From contig NZ_QKWY01000002.1 in NCBI RefSeq assembly GCF_003248355.1, positions 2,480,001-2,544,000 on the forward strand: a stretch of DNA of 64,000 bases. The letters are read 5' to 3'. The first letter of the stretch is position 1. Every line of letters starts with the position of its first letter. The notes below the pieces were generated by a model that saw only the letters and a list, made by a program, of their open reading frames with translations, made no database searches and was not told the DNA's origin. Made by a program: the position numbers and the translations under genes. This stretch comes from Streptomyces sp. AC1-42W (lineage in GTDB: Bacteria; Actinomycetota; Actinomycetes; Streptomycetales; Streptomycetaceae). Below are positions 1 through 7,861 of the stretch, in pieces.

Positions 1-379
1 CGCGCGAGCCGACACCGACGATCCCGAGGTTGTACAACCCGCTCGCGTCGGTGTTCTTGTTCTGGTCGAAGTCGTCGAGCACGACGACCCGGCCCTCGGC
101 CTCCGCCGCACGGCCCCGGACGAGGAAGTCGTCGCCCACGAAGATGTTGATCGCGTCGTCCCGGCCGGCGAACGGCCCGTTGCCGACCTCGGGGAACGGG
201 TCGGGGCAGCTGCCCGGTACACACGGTCCGAGCCCGCCGGGGAGGGTCGCGGCGGCGGCCGGGGTGGCACCGACACCGAAGGTGAAGACGGGGATCACGG
301 TCGCCAGGACGGCGCAGGCCGCGCCTGTGCTGCGAGCACGTGACCGCAGCGCCGATAGACGCTTGGGCATGGGTTTCAT
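1..379 (-). CDS. Choice-of-anchor A family secreted protein (N-terminal part; runs off the left edge)
   Basis: The reading frame begins at an ATG at 379 with AGGA about 9 bases upstream and is cut by the window edge, so only about 126 residues are visible. The N-terminus is basic (MKPMPKRLSALRSR), followed by a hydrophobic Ala/Val-rich stretch ending near an AAAA motif, which reads as a Sec signal peptide of about 45 residues. After it come GPCVPGSCPDPFPEVGNGPF and the segment GRDDAINIFVGDDF, then EGRVVVLDDF. These resemble the start of the choice-of-anchor A domain found in secreted or wall-attached actinobacterial proteins. The biochemical role of that domain is poorly defined. The C-terminus, where an anchor would be, lies outside the window. 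Confidence 0.7.
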   Translation of the reverse strand, partial: MKPMPKRLSALRSRARSTGAACAVLATVIPVFTFGVGATPAAAATLPGGLGPCVPGSCPDPFPEVGNGPFAGRDDAINIFVGDDFLVRGRAAEAEGRVVVLDDFDQNKNTDASGLYNLGIVGVGSR

Positions 380-496
380 GGCGGCATCCTGGGGGCCGCC
401 CACCTCCGCTCCGCGCGCGCGACACGACAGGTTGCGCCTTCCAGCGGGACAGGGCCACCCGGACGGACGCTCCGGAGGCGGGACTGCCCCCGGGTT

Positions 497-1918
497 CTAC
501 GAGCGTTCCACCTCGCCCCTCGGCAGGAGCAGTGCGGGAAGAGCGGTACAGGCGGTGAGGACCACGAGCCACCAGAAGCTCGCGGTGAACAGGTCCGCTC
601 CAGCTGCCCGGTGGCTGGTGGTCCCGGTGGCGAGGACGGTGGCGACGACCACCGAGCCGAGTGCTCCGCCGAGCTGGGTGGCGATGCGACCGGACGTGCT
701 GGCGTGGGCGATGCCCGTGTGTTCGATGCGGTGGTAGCAGGCCCCCATCGTCAGGATGGTGACCGCACCGACACCGGCCCCCCGCACGACGAGCCCGATT
801 CCCAGGAGCCAGCCGCGGTCCGTGTCCGCCCCGACCGCGAACGGAAGGGTGCCCGCGGCAGCCAGGGCGAGCGCGGCCAGGACAGTGACGCGGGTACCGA
901 TGCGCGCGGTCAGCCGGTTGGCCACCGAGCGGGCCGCGAAGGCCCCGATGCCCTGGAGCGCCAGAACCAGGCCCGCCTGGAGAGGCGAGTAGTCCCAGGC
1001 ACGCTGGTAGTACAGCGGCAGGAGCAGAAGCGCTCCGTAGAAGACAAGGCTGGTCAGGAGCAGCGAGAGCCAGGCGCCGAGGAAGTGGGTTCGGGCGAAG
1101 ACCCGCACGTCGACCAATGGTGTGGACGCGCGCGGTGCCCACACTACGAAGCCGGCGATCAGGACCGCCCCGGCACCGATCGCCGCGGGTGTCGTCCACC
1201 CGTGATCGTTTCCGCCGCCGATGCGGGACAGGCCGAAGACGGCCAGGGCCAGGCCGGGGGAGAGCAGGAGCAGGCCGGTCACATCGAGTTTCCGGTCCGG
1301 ATCGGCGGGGGAGACGGGTAGCCGGCGGGCGGCGAGGACGATGCCGGCCAGGCAGATCGGCACGTTGACGAAGAAGATCCATCGCCATCCGGCCGAATCC
1401 AGTAGCAGCCCGCCCAGGATGGGGCCGAGGATCGGGGCCAGGACGGCCGGTACCCCGACCGCACCCATGGCACGGGTGGCTTGCTGTTTTCCGGCGCTCT
1501 GCACCAGAAGGGTCTGCAGAATCGGCATGGACAGTCCGCCGCCGATGCCCTGCACGATCCTGAAAACGATCAGGCTGTCGATGTTCCAGGCCAGGCCGCA
1601 GGCCATGGAGCCGATCAGGAACAGGGACAGGGCGGTCATCCAGACGCGCTTGCCCCCGTAGCGGTGGGTGGCCCAGCCGCTGACGGGAATCGTGACGGCC
1701 GAGGCCAGGACATAGCCGGTTGCCACCCACTGCACGACGGACACCCTGGCGTCGAACACCTGCGACAGGTCGTCGAGCGCTACGTTGACGATGGTGGTGT
1801 CCAGCAGCGGCAGAACCGCCCCGAACAGCAGCACCACCACCATGCTCCGGGTCCGTGCGTCCAGCCGGTTCGGCAATGCGGTGGGGGGGTTGCTCACGTC
1901 AGTCACGGCCGGGAGCAC
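497..1918 (-). CDS. MFS drug/metabolite exporter (DHA2-like), last gene of the CDPS-P450 operon
   Basis: This 473-residue polytopic membrane protein belongs to the major facilitator superfamily. It shows LLDTTIVNVAL in the first helix, motif A as GWATHRYGGKRVWM, and an antiporter-type motif C-like segment GVPAVLAPILGPILGG. These features are typical of the DHA2 (EmrB/QacA) drug:proton antiporters. The GTG start at 1918 lies inside the 3' end of the P450 gene (20-nt overlap); GTG codons at 1906 and 1897 are alternatives. The overlap implies translational coupling. From its position downstream of the cyclodipeptide synthase and P450, I infer that it exports the operon's product, as YvmA is thought to do at the Bacillus pulcherrimin locus. 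Confidence 0.85.
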   Translation of the reverse strand: MLPAVTDVSNPPTALPNRLDARTRSMVVVLLFGAVLPLLDTTIVNVALDDLSQVFDARVSVVQWVATGYVLASAVTIPVSGWATHRYGGKRVWMTALSLFLIGSMACGLAWNIDSLIVFRIVQGIGGGLSMPILQTLLVQSAGKQQATRAMGAVGVPAVLAPILGPILGGLLLDSAGWRWIFFVNVPICLAGIVLAARRLPVSPADPDRKLDVTGLLLLSPGLALAVFGLSRIGGGNDHGWTTPAAIGAGAVLIAGFVVWAPRASTPLVDVRVFARTHFLGAWLSLLLTSLVFYGALLLLPLYYQRAWDYSPLQAGLVLALQGIGAFAARSVANRLTARIGTRVTVLAALALAAAGTLPFAVGADTDRGWLLGIGLVVRGAGVGAVTILTMGACYHRIEHTGIAHASTSGRIATQLGGALGSVVVATVLATGTTSHRAAGADLFTASFWWLVVLTACTALPALLLPRGEVERS

Positions 1919-3140
1919 CCCCGTTCACCGGAGTGAAGTCGAGGTCCAGCGAGATGGGCCCGCGCGTGTACAGGCCGCTCTCCCGGTACTCGTAGCCGGC
2001 TGAGTACCGGGCGTTCCGCAGCACGGGGAGAAGCAACGCGGCGACCGTCTCGATCTCGGTGCGGGCGAAAGCCGCGCCGACACATTGATGCAGGCCGGTC
2101 CCGAAGGCCAGGTGCTGGGCCGCGGCGGTGAAGGACCGGGCTACCCCCAGGTCGGCGCGGTGGATGTCGAAGGTGTCGGGGTCGGTGAACGCGGCCGGGT
2201 CACGGTTGGCCGCGCCGATCATGCAGAACACGGTTGCCCCGGCCGGTACGGCGGTCCCCGAGAACTCGGTGTCCCGTTCCACCCGGCGGGGGATGAGCTG
2301 TACCGGAGGGGTGAAACGCAGTGTCTCCGCGATCGCTGCGGACAGCAGCCCGGGGTTCTCAACGACCTGGTCCATTGTCCCGGGCCGGTCGATGAGGTGG
2401 TGGAAAAGCAGTGCGAGGGTCTTGTCCGCCGGTTCGGTCGCGGCGGCCAGGATATTGATGATCAGCGCGGTGACATCCCGCGTGCTCATCGTGATGCCGT
2501 CGAACTCGGCCGTGCACAACTGGGAGACCAGATCGTCTCCGGGCTCGTTGCGGCGTTGCTCGATGATCGGCACCAGGTACGCCTCCAACTGCTCGGCGCA
2601 GTTCAGGCAGTGACGGCGGCGCTCCTCGGTGAGTGTGATGCTGGTGATGAACTCCGCGACCCCATGGTGCCAGGCGGCGACCTGGCGCCAGTCGTTCTTG
2701 TCGAGCCCTAGCACATCGAGCGTCACATGAACGGCTAACGGCTTGCCGAAGTCGTTGACCAGATCGACCTTTCCCCGGTTCAGGAACGGCATGAAGAGTT
2801 CGTCGGCGTTGGAGCGGATCGCCCGGATCTGGTCCTTCAGCGCGGCACCGGTGAACCCGCGCACCACGATCTTCCGCTTCGCGGTGTGCTCCGGACCGGT
2901 CATCTGGGCGAGTACCGGACCGCGCATCACAGGCTCGGCCCGGACGGCGAGGGTCTTGGTGCTGAACGCCTTGTGCTCGGTCAGTACGCGGTGTACGTCC
3001 TGGTAGCGGGAGAGGAAGTAGCTGTCGATGCCCGCCTCGTAATGAACCGGGTCTTCCCGGCGGAGTATGGGGAAGTACGGGTAGGGGTCACGGGCGAAGT
3101 CGTCCGACAGGATGCTGAACTTCGGGGCGACGGAAGTCAT
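1899..3140 (-). CDS. Cytochrome P450, CYP134/CypX-like (candidate pulcherriminic acid synthase)
   Basis: The 413-residue P450 has the K-helix ETLRFTPPVQ (ExxR) and the haem loop FGTGLHQCVG with the Cys ligand. Its I-helix is unusual: ILAAATEPADKT replaces the common AGxxT pattern. From memory, this segment, PPVQLIPR, FCMIGAANRDP and ESGLYTRGP are shared nearly word for word with Bacillus subtilis CypX (CYP134A1). CypX oxidises cyclo(Leu-Leu) to pulcherriminic acid. The gene starts 38 nt after the cyclodipeptide synthase stop and overlaps the exporter. The assignment to the CYP134 type is therefore strong. The actual diketopiperazine substrate depends on the neighbouring synthase and is inferred. 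The enzyme would be cytosolic and need ferredoxin partners encoded elsewhere. Confidence 0.85.
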   Translation of the reverse strand: MTSVAPKFSILSDDFARDPYPYFPILRREDPVHYEAGIDSYFLSRYQDVHRVLTEHKAFSTKTLAVRAEPVMRGPVLAQMTGPEHTAKRKIVVRGFTGAALKDQIRAIRSNADELFMPFLNRGKVDLVNDFGKPLAVHVTLDVLGLDKNDWRQVAAWHHGVAEFITSITLTEERRRHCLNCAEQLEAYLVPIIEQRRNEPGDDLVSQLCTAEFDGITMSTRDVTALIINILAAATEPADKTLALLFHHLIDRPGTMDQVVENPGLLSAAIAETLRFTPPVQLIPRRVERDTEFSGTAVPAGATVFCMIGAANRDPAAFTDPDTFDIHRADLGVARSFTAAAQHLAFGTGLHQCVGAAFARTEIETVAALLLPVLRNARYSAGYEYRESGLYTRGPISLDLDFTPVNGGAPGRD

Positions 3141-3178
3141 GGAGGTGCCCTACTTTCTTGTCGTGGGAGAAGTGCCGG

Positions 3179-3895
3179 TCAGAGCGTTTCGGTGACGGTG
3201 AGGTATCCCTGGGCGGGATGGGCGGCGATCGAGAATCTTCCCGCGAAGATCTGTTCGCCCAGTTTCCAGGGCTGGTGGTAGGCGAGGAGGGATTCCTCGA
3301 CCCCGAGCACGGTGGGAGTCTCCAGAAAGAAGGGAAGCTCGGCCAGTACGTATTCGGCGGCATGCGCGGCCTGGGATTCCGAGACGGGCTCGGTTGATCC
3401 GTGCACCGTACGCAGGCGTCCCAGTATCGCCTTCTGCGCCATTTCAAGGCACGAGGACCGGAAGGCGGTATCGGCTCGGAATGCCTCCTCGCCTGCGGCC
3501 TTGAACTTTCGGTACGTCGGGTCGTCCGCGAAGTCGGAGATCGAGACGACTCTGGTGTCCGGCGGGGTCGGACCGAGTTGGCGGAGGGCTTCGTCGACCG
3601 AGCGACGGTTCCGTCTCACCGCGCGTCTGGCCTTGTATCGAGCCTTGCCCTCCGGTGTTCCGATGGCTTCGAGCTGAAGTGCCGATTCGTCGCCGGCGAG
3701 GAGCACGTCGAAGCTCTCGAAGGTGGCGGCTGCCCACCGTATGAGACGGGTGACGTACTCATCCGAGAAACGACTGTTGAACGGACTTATCCCGATGAGG
3801 ACATGCCTTTTGCGGCTGTATATGGCCGCACAGTTCTTGGTGGCGGGGGTTGCGGATAACCCGCATGCTTCTGCGAGGGGTGCCATGGCTTTCAT
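3179..3895 (-). CDS. tRNA-dependent cyclodipeptide synthase (CDPS)
   Basis: The 238-residue protein has the CDPS signature HVLIGISPFNSRFSDEYV near its N-terminus. The Ser of SPFN is residue 37, the same number as the aminoacyl-accepting Ser of AlbC. The second conserved block, EYVLAELPFFLETPTVLGVEESLLAYHQ, matches the family's E-x-PFF-x-x-P-x(n)-YH region that carries the catalytic Tyr and Glu. Enzymes of this family use two aminoacyl-tRNAs to form a diketopiperazine. The ATG at 3895 is preceded by AGGAG 8 nt upstream; the ATG at 3886 is possible. The adjacent CYP134-like P450 suggests a cyclo(Leu-Leu)-type product as with YvmC, but pocket residues were not modelled. Confidence 0.9.
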   Translation of the reverse strand: MKAMAPLAEACGLSATPATKNCAAIYSRKRHVLIGISPFNSRFSDEYVTRLIRWAAATFESFDVLLAGDESALQLEAIGTPEGKARYKARRAVRRNRRSVDEALRQLGPTPPDTRVVSISDFADDPTYRKFKAAGEEAFRADTAFRSSCLEMAQKAILGRLRTVHGSTEPVSESQAAHAAEYVLAELPFFLETPTVLGVEESLLAYHQPWKLGEQIFAGRFSIAAHPAQGYLTVTETL

Positions 3896-3999
3896 TCCTG
3901 TTTCTCCTGTTCTGGAATTGAGTCTGTTTTGGGCAGCGCTGAACCGCCGGGCGAGACCGGTCTCGTCCGCGGGGAATTCCGCTGTTTACCGTTCGGTGA

Positions 4000-4455
4000 T
4001 CAGTCCTGTTGAGAGAAGAGTCCGCATTCGACGAAGTTCCGGAAGATCTTCACGAAGACGGCGACCTCATCGGAAGGCCAATCCGACAGGTGGTTTCCTA
4101 TGAGGTGGGCGAGGCGCTCGCGCATCGCGCGTACCGCTTCCTGACCCTTCGGGGTCAGCATCAGCAGCGTGCCCCTGCTGTCACGGGGGTCGGGGGCGCG
4201 GGCGAGGAGTCCGGCCTTCTGCAACGTGGTCGCCCGGCGACTGACGACGGAACGGTCCAGGCCCACGTCGCTCGCCAACTCGGCTGCGGTGCAGCGCCCC
4301 CGGCGGGCCAGGCCGCTTATGACCGGGTAGGAGACCTCGTCGATCCCCTCCGCGACGTCCCGCGTCAGCACGCCGTAGACCTGTACTCGCATCTCGCGCC
4401 GCAGAAGCACACCGAGCGCTTCGGCCACCTCGGCGCCGTAATCGTCGTATTCCAC
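4000..4455 (-). CDS. MarR-family transcriptional regulator of the CDPS locus
   Basis: The 151-residue protein has a winged-helix MarR fold: helix-turn-helix TAAELASDVGLDRSVVSRRATTLQKAGLLAR followed by the wing DPRDSRGTLLMLTPKGQE. It starts at a GTG (4455) with no clear Shine-Dalgarno sequence, so the message may be nearly leaderless; promoter and operator would then lie just above 4456. It sits 104 nt upstream of the cyclodipeptide synthase on the same strand. The set CDPS, CYP134, MFS and MarR is the same as Bacillus yvmC-cypX with yvmA and the MarR regulator yvmB, which represses that locus. By analogy I infer autoregulation plus control of the three downstream genes. Confidence 0.85.
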   Translation of the reverse strand: MEYDDYGAEVAEALGVLLRREMRVQVYGVLTRDVAEGIDEVSYPVISGLARRGRCTAAELASDVGLDRSVVSRRATTLQKAGLLARAPDPRDSRGTLLMLTPKGQEAVRAMRERLAHLIGNHLSDWPSDEVAVFVKIFRNFVECGLFSQQD

Positions 4456-4469
4456 GCGGTCAACTTAGC

Positions 4470-4500
4470 GTGCACGGCGCACGCGTGTCTAGTGCACGCG
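4470..4500. promoter_or_regulatory. Candidate MarR operator/promoter region
   Basis: Just upstream of the MarR start, the heptamer GTGCACG occurs twice (4470-4476 and 4492-4498), 22 bp apart and so about two helical turns. Each contains the palindrome GTGCAC. Paired sites next to a MarR gene fit autorepression. The placement is seen; binding is inferred. Confidence 0.3.
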
Positions 4501-4679
4501 TTTCGTGTGCGGTTCGTGAGGGAGTGTGGGGCATCTGTGTGGACGGTGAGACGGATTGGTGTCGTTACTGGTCTGGACCTGTGGGTGAAGGAGTGGCTAC
4601 GCTGCCCCCGGCTGCGGCGGGATGTCTCGCCGGGGCCACTGGTTCGCAGTCAAGTGTTCAACTCATTCAGGGAGTTCAC

Positions 4680-4910
4680 ATGAAGCGACGCATTGCCATG
4701 ATCGCCGCAACCGCTGCGGCGGCGATCGCCATCCCGCTTGCCGGAGCGACCACCGCACAGGCTTCCGCCTGGCACTATCAGGGGGCCTACTACACGCTGG
4801 CCGAATGCCAGGCCGCAGGCGAGCAGGGGGCGATCCTGTGGGGCCCGTTGTTCGGCTGCACCCCGATGCCGATGGAGGGGCACACCTGGTACGCCCTGAT
4901 GGTGCACTGA
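4680..4910 (+). CDS. Small secreted protein of unknown function
   Basis: The ATG at 4680 is preceded by GGGAG about 6 nt upstream, giving a 76-residue product. Residues 1-29 form a Sec signal peptide: MKRR, a hydrophobic AATAAAAIAIPLAGA core, and a TAQASA cleavage region. The mature peptide is about 45 residues and aromatic-rich (WHYQGAYYTLAECQ, LWGPLFGCTP, HTWYALMVH). It has two cysteines that could form one disulfide. Short secreted proteins with a WHxxGxYxxxxxCxxxG pattern are common in Streptomyces, but I do not know a function. It stands alone between the MarR gene and the DUF397 genes. Confidence 0.75.
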   Translation: MKRRIAMIAATAAAAIAIPLAGATTAQASAWHYQGAYYTLAECQAAGEQGAILWGPLFGCTPMPMEGHTWYALMVH

Positions 4911-4971
4911 TCCTTCCCGCGTGCGCGGGCCGTCCCCGGTGATGTTCGAGCCGGGGGCGGCCCGGTCGCGG

Positions 4972-5199
4972 CTACCGAAGGATGCCGCGTGCGAGGCGAG
5001 TTGACTCCGGGCCCGTTGCGAACCGGACGAGGCCGGTCCAAGCGTCCGGCGAGACGCGGAGGGCGGGCCCGGAGGCGACTTTGGAATCCCGGACATGGAC
5101 GGCGTCCAGGCCGGCCGCGACCTCGACGCAGTCGCCGCCCTCGGCTCCGCTGTAGCTGCTCTTGAACCAGAGGAGGGGCGGTGCGGTGATGTTGTTCAT
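4972..5199 (-). CDS. DUF397 domain protein
   Basis: The 75-residue product contains the DUF397 pattern LLWFKSSYSGAEGGDCVEVA and VHVRDSKVASGPALRVSPDAW. This family is almost confined to actinobacteria and is typically encoded beside an XRE/DUF5753 regulator, where the pair behaves like a regulator with a small antagonist (BldB- and AbaA-like loci). The protein is small, soluble and cytosolic. It is paralogous to the 62-residue protein encoded at 5328-5516, with a longer C-terminal tail (RLARGILR). The two genes are separated by a strong hairpin, so they are probably separate transcription units. Confidence 0.85.
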   Translation of the reverse strand: MNNITAPPLLWFKSSYSGAEGGDCVEVAAGLDAVHVRDSKVASGPALRVSPDAWTGLVRFATGPESTRLARGILR

Positions 5200-5264
5200 G
5201 GCTCTCCCAACGACATGGCATGCACAGTGAACTGACTGACCATGACACGGGCAGCCGGGACATG

Positions 5265-5306
5265 CGAGAGCCCTGCCGGTCGAGGCTCGGACCGGCAGGG
5301 CTCTCG
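5265..5306 (-). terminator. Intrinsic terminator-like hairpin downstream of the DUF397/XRE pair
   Basis: Perfect 17-bp inverted repeat: CGAGAGCCCTGCCGGTC at 5265-5281 is complementary to 5290-5306, with an 8-nt loop. It lies 21 nt past the stop of the 5328-5516 gene. There is no U-tract, as is usual in Streptomyces. Confidence 0.7.
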
Positions 5307-5327
5307 CGCGTACAAGCGCCGTCTGTA

Positions 5328-5516
5328 CTACTCCGTCGTGGCGAGCCCGACGAACCCGGCCCAGGCGTCCTGCGACACTCGCAGGACGGGCCCGGCCGTC
5401 ACCTTGGAGTCACGAACATGCACGGCGTTCGTGGCGGCCGCGACCTCGACGCACTCGCCGCCCTCGGTGTTGCTGTAGCTGCTCTTGAACCAGGCGAGAG
5501 GTTCGTTGTTGTTCAT
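5328..5516 (-). CDS. DUF397 domain protein (partner of the adjacent XRE regulator)
   Basis: The 62-residue product has LAWFKSSYSNTEGGECVEVA followed by VHVRDSKVTAGPVLRVSQDAW, a complete DUF397 domain with almost nothing else. Its ATG overlaps the stop of the upstream XRE gene by 4 nt (ATGA at 5513-5516), so the two are translated together. In the known arrangement the small acidic protein modulates its DUF5753 partner. It ends just before a 17-bp terminator hairpin. It is close in sequence to the DUF397 protein at 4972-5199, suggesting local duplication. Confidence 0.88.
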   Translation of the reverse strand: MNNNEPLAWFKSSYSNTEGGECVEVAAATNAVHVRDSKVTAGPVLRVSQDAWAGFVGLATTE

Positions 5517-6367
5517 AGTTCTCCCAGCAACTTCTCGATGAACTGCAGCGACTCTCGCGGCGTGAGAGCCTGTGACCGGATGATCCCATAGCGTGCGGCG
5601 GCGATCGCGGCCTGCTCGGGATCGGTCTCAAGCGAGCTGACGTTCGTCGTCTCGACGTACAGAAACTTCTTGCCGTCCTTGCGTGTGACGACGGTGAACG
5701 GCCCGTTCAGGCCCGCGTTGTCCTCGCAGTCGAGGGGAACGACCTGGAGTTCGACGTTCCGCCGCTGGCCCATAAGCAACAGATGTTCCAACTGCGCACG
5801 TTGTACATCCCGGCCGCCGTACCGCTGTCGTAGTACCGCCTCGTCCATGACGAAGCTCAGCAGCGGGGCGGGGCGGCGATCGAAGATTACCTGCCTGGCC
5901 AGCCGGGCCGTGACTCGTTGGTCGATGGTGTCCTGGTCGAGGAGAGGGCGCCGCATGGCCAAGGTAGCCCTCATGTACTCCTCCGTCTGCAGGAGGCCGC
6001 TCACCAGCAGCTTGCTGTACGACACCAACTCGATGGCCTGCTTCTCCAGCTTGGCCATGTCCTGGAAGAACGGCGGGTACTGCGCCTGCTCCACCAGGTC
6101 CTTCCACTCGATGAGCAGGCCGTCCGCGTTCAACTCCCGGTCGGACTCGTCGATCGCACGGGGCGGCGTGATGCGGCGCCCCTGCTCGAAGGAGGCGATG
6201 GTGGATGCGGAGTACCCGAGGCGACGGCCCAGCTCCTCCCGGTCCATGCCCGCGCGCAGCCGTAAGGTCTTCAGGCTCCGGCCGAACGCCGTGACCACGC
6301 CTTGGCCGGCCTTGTCCGCCGCGCGGGCGCCGTCCTCCGCGTCGAGCTCCCTCGGTTCACTCGTCAT
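5513..6367 (-). CDS. XRE-family helix-turn-helix regulator with DUF5753 domain
   Basis: The 284-residue protein has an N-terminal HTH (about 27-80): FGRSLKTLRLRAGMDREELG, then YSASTIASFEQGRR. Residues 100-280 form the DUF5753 region, recognisable by the segment reading PPFFQDMAKLEKQAIELVSY, by GLLQTEEYMRA, and by LEHLL...RNVELQVVPL and GPFTVV. The combination is one of the most abundant regulator classes in Streptomyces and acts with DUF397 partners, here the 4-nt-overlapping gene downstream. The divergent gene at 6494 encodes an RsbW-like ATPase, the usual third member. Target genes are unknown; the likely target is its own intergenic region. Confidence 0.9.
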   Translation of the reverse strand: MTSEPRELDAEDGARAADKAGQGVVTAFGRSLKTLRLRAGMDREELGRRLGYSASTIASFEQGRRITPPRAIDESDRELNADGLLIEWKDLVEQAQYPPFFQDMAKLEKQAIELVSYSKLLVSGLLQTEEYMRATLAMRRPLLDQDTIDQRVTARLARQVIFDRRPAPLLSFVMDEAVLRQRYGGRDVQRAQLEHLLLMGQRRNVELQVVPLDCEDNAGLNGPFTVVTRKDGKKFLYVETTNVSSLETDPEQAAIAAARYGIIRSQALTPRESLQFIEKLLGEL

Positions 6368-6493
6368 CGCACCCTGCCTCGCTCTGTCGCGCCGTGCTTC
6401 ACGTACTCGTGCCGACGACGCGCGTACAAGCGGTTCGCGTCAGTGCGTCACTACTGGTCACGCTACGCCACCGCGAGGACGCTGGGAGCCATG

Positions 6494-6988
6494 ATGAGCA
6501 ACATCGACACCCCCAGCCGCACCACCCAACCCCCCAGCCACCCCATTCACTTGGGCACCCCGTCGTTCGCGATGCAGTTCACGGCCACGCCCCGGGGAGC
6601 CAGGCTCGCCCGCCGCCTGTCCGCCGTGCGGCTCGACGCGTGGGGACTCCCGTACGGAACACAGGCGCACGAGGCGGTCGTACTGATCACCGCCGAGTTG
6701 ACGGCGAACGCGGTCCAGCACGGGTACGTGTCCGGGCGCGACTTCCACCTGCTGCTGCGCCTGGTCGAGCGACCGGGACCGGCGGCACGGATCGAAGTGA
6801 CGGACACGCGCGGGGAGAGGGTGCCGCCCCGGCCCGGCAAGCTCGCCCCGGCCGGCCTCGCGGAAGGGGGCCGCGGCCTGCTGGTGGTGGAAGGGCTGGC
6901 CACGCGCTGGGGCTGGTGCCCGAGGTCGAACGCACCGGGCAAGACGGTGTGGGCGGAGTACGACATGACTGGCGGAGGCGCGTACTAG
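6494..6988 (+). CDS. ATP-binding protein, RsbW/SpoIIAB-like HATPase (anti-sigma-type kinase fold)
   Basis: About 164 residues. The Bergerat fold is visible: N-box VLITAELTANAVQHG, then G1-like IEVTDTRGERVPP and G2-like GGRGLLVVEGLATRWG. Two ATGs adjoin (6491 and 6494); GGGAG at 6484-6488 gives better spacing for 6494. The N-terminus is low-complexity (PSRTTQPPSHP). Proteins of this kind may bind sigma factors or anti-anti-sigma factors, but many Streptomyces copies beside XRE/DUF397 genes have no known partner. It is transcribed away from the XRE gene and converges on the polysaccharide operon. Confidence 0.85.
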   Translation: MSNIDTPSRTTQPPSHPIHLGTPSFAMQFTATPRGARLARRLSAVRLDAWGLPYGTQAHEAVVLITAELTANAVQHGYVSGRDFHLLLRLVERPGPAARIEVTDTRGERVPPRPGKLAPAGLAEGGRGLLVVEGLATRWGWCPRSNAPGKTVWAEYDMTGGGAY

Positions 6989-7030
6989 CGTGCGGGGAAG
7001 GGGAGCGAAGGGTGGCGCGGCCGGCGTCGG

Positions 7031-7861
7031 TCAGCAGGGCTTGCGCCAGGTCCCCAGGTTCCACTTCTTCCGCATCGAGGAGAGGCCCAGCTTGCGGGAG
7101 GTGGCGCAGAAGCGGTCCGTCGACTCCGTGTACTCCACGTGGAAGACGGCCTTGCCCGCCTCGATGAACGGCGTCAGCTTCGCGCACTCGCCGTACTGCG
7201 CGCACTGCTCGTTGACCGCGAAGTCGAACGTGTCCACCAGGTCCGGGATCTGCGCCAGGTCGTTCTTCAGGCCCACCGCCAGGCGCCGTTCATGGGCGAT
7301 GTCGGCGATCATGCGGTTGTACCGCAACTGGTCGCGTGCGGTGAGCGGGAAGCCCGTGTCCGCGGTGTACGCCTCCACGAGGTCGGGCTCGACCGCGTCG
7401 AAGCCCTTCTTCCGGCACATGTCGAACCGCCGTTCCATGAGCGGCCGGAGCAGGGAGAGCTGCCGGATGTCGAGCCAGCGCTCGCCCTGCCAGCCGTTCC
7501 GCCCGCCCAGCACCGAGTGGGGGAAGGCGTCCTTGTCCGGCCGGTAGTCCTCCCATGCGCCGACGTTGATGTAGCAGATCACCTTGCGGCCGTCCCGGTG
7601 GAGCCGGTCGACGTCTGCGGCGTCGTTCTCGAAGCCGTCGATGTCGTAGACCGGCACGTCGGCCGCCGTGGGATCGACCTTCCCGTTGAGCTGCCACTGC
7701 CAGGCCAGTCCCGGCCGGGGCCGCCACCGGTCCTCGGCAGGCTTGTTCGCCGTCGTGTCCCGGTCGCCGCCCTGCTCGGTGCAGCCGGACAGCAGGATGG
7801 CGGAAGCCGCGACGGTCAGCGCGGCCAGCAGCGTGCCCCACGTCCGGGCCCCGGGCTTCAC
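7031..7861 (-). CDS. GH114 endo-alpha-1,4-polygalactosaminidase-like lipoprotein
   Basis: The start is GTG 7861: it overlaps the spherulin-4 stop by 4 nt (GTGA) and has GGAG 7 nt upstream. The 276-residue product begins with a lipoprotein signal (hydrophobic TLLAALTVAASAI, lipobox LSGC). The mature part carries the GH114 landmarks: WQWQLNG near the start, YDIDGFEND, VICYINVGAWEDYRPD, and GFDAVEPDLVEAY with the candidate acidic pair. GH114 enzymes (for example fungal Ega3) cut alpha-1,4-galactosamine polymers; the domain is also related to PelA hydrolase modules. The gene is the last in the polysaccharide operon. It is presumably anchored to the outer face of the membrane, where it would trim or release the polymer. 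Confidence 0.85.
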   Translation of the reverse strand: MKPGARTWGTLLAALTVAASAILLSGCTEQGGDRDTTANKPAEDRWRPRPGLAWQWQLNGKVDPTAADVPVYDIDGFENDAADVDRLHRDGRKVICYINVGAWEDYRPDKDAFPHSVLGGRNGWQGERWLDIRQLSLLRPLMERRFDMCRKKGFDAVEPDLVEAYTADTGFPLTARDQLRYNRMIADIAHERRLAVGLKNDLAQIPDLVDTFDFAVNEQCAQYGECAKLTPFIEAGKAVFHVEYTESTDRFCATSRKLGLSSMRKKWNLGTWRKPC

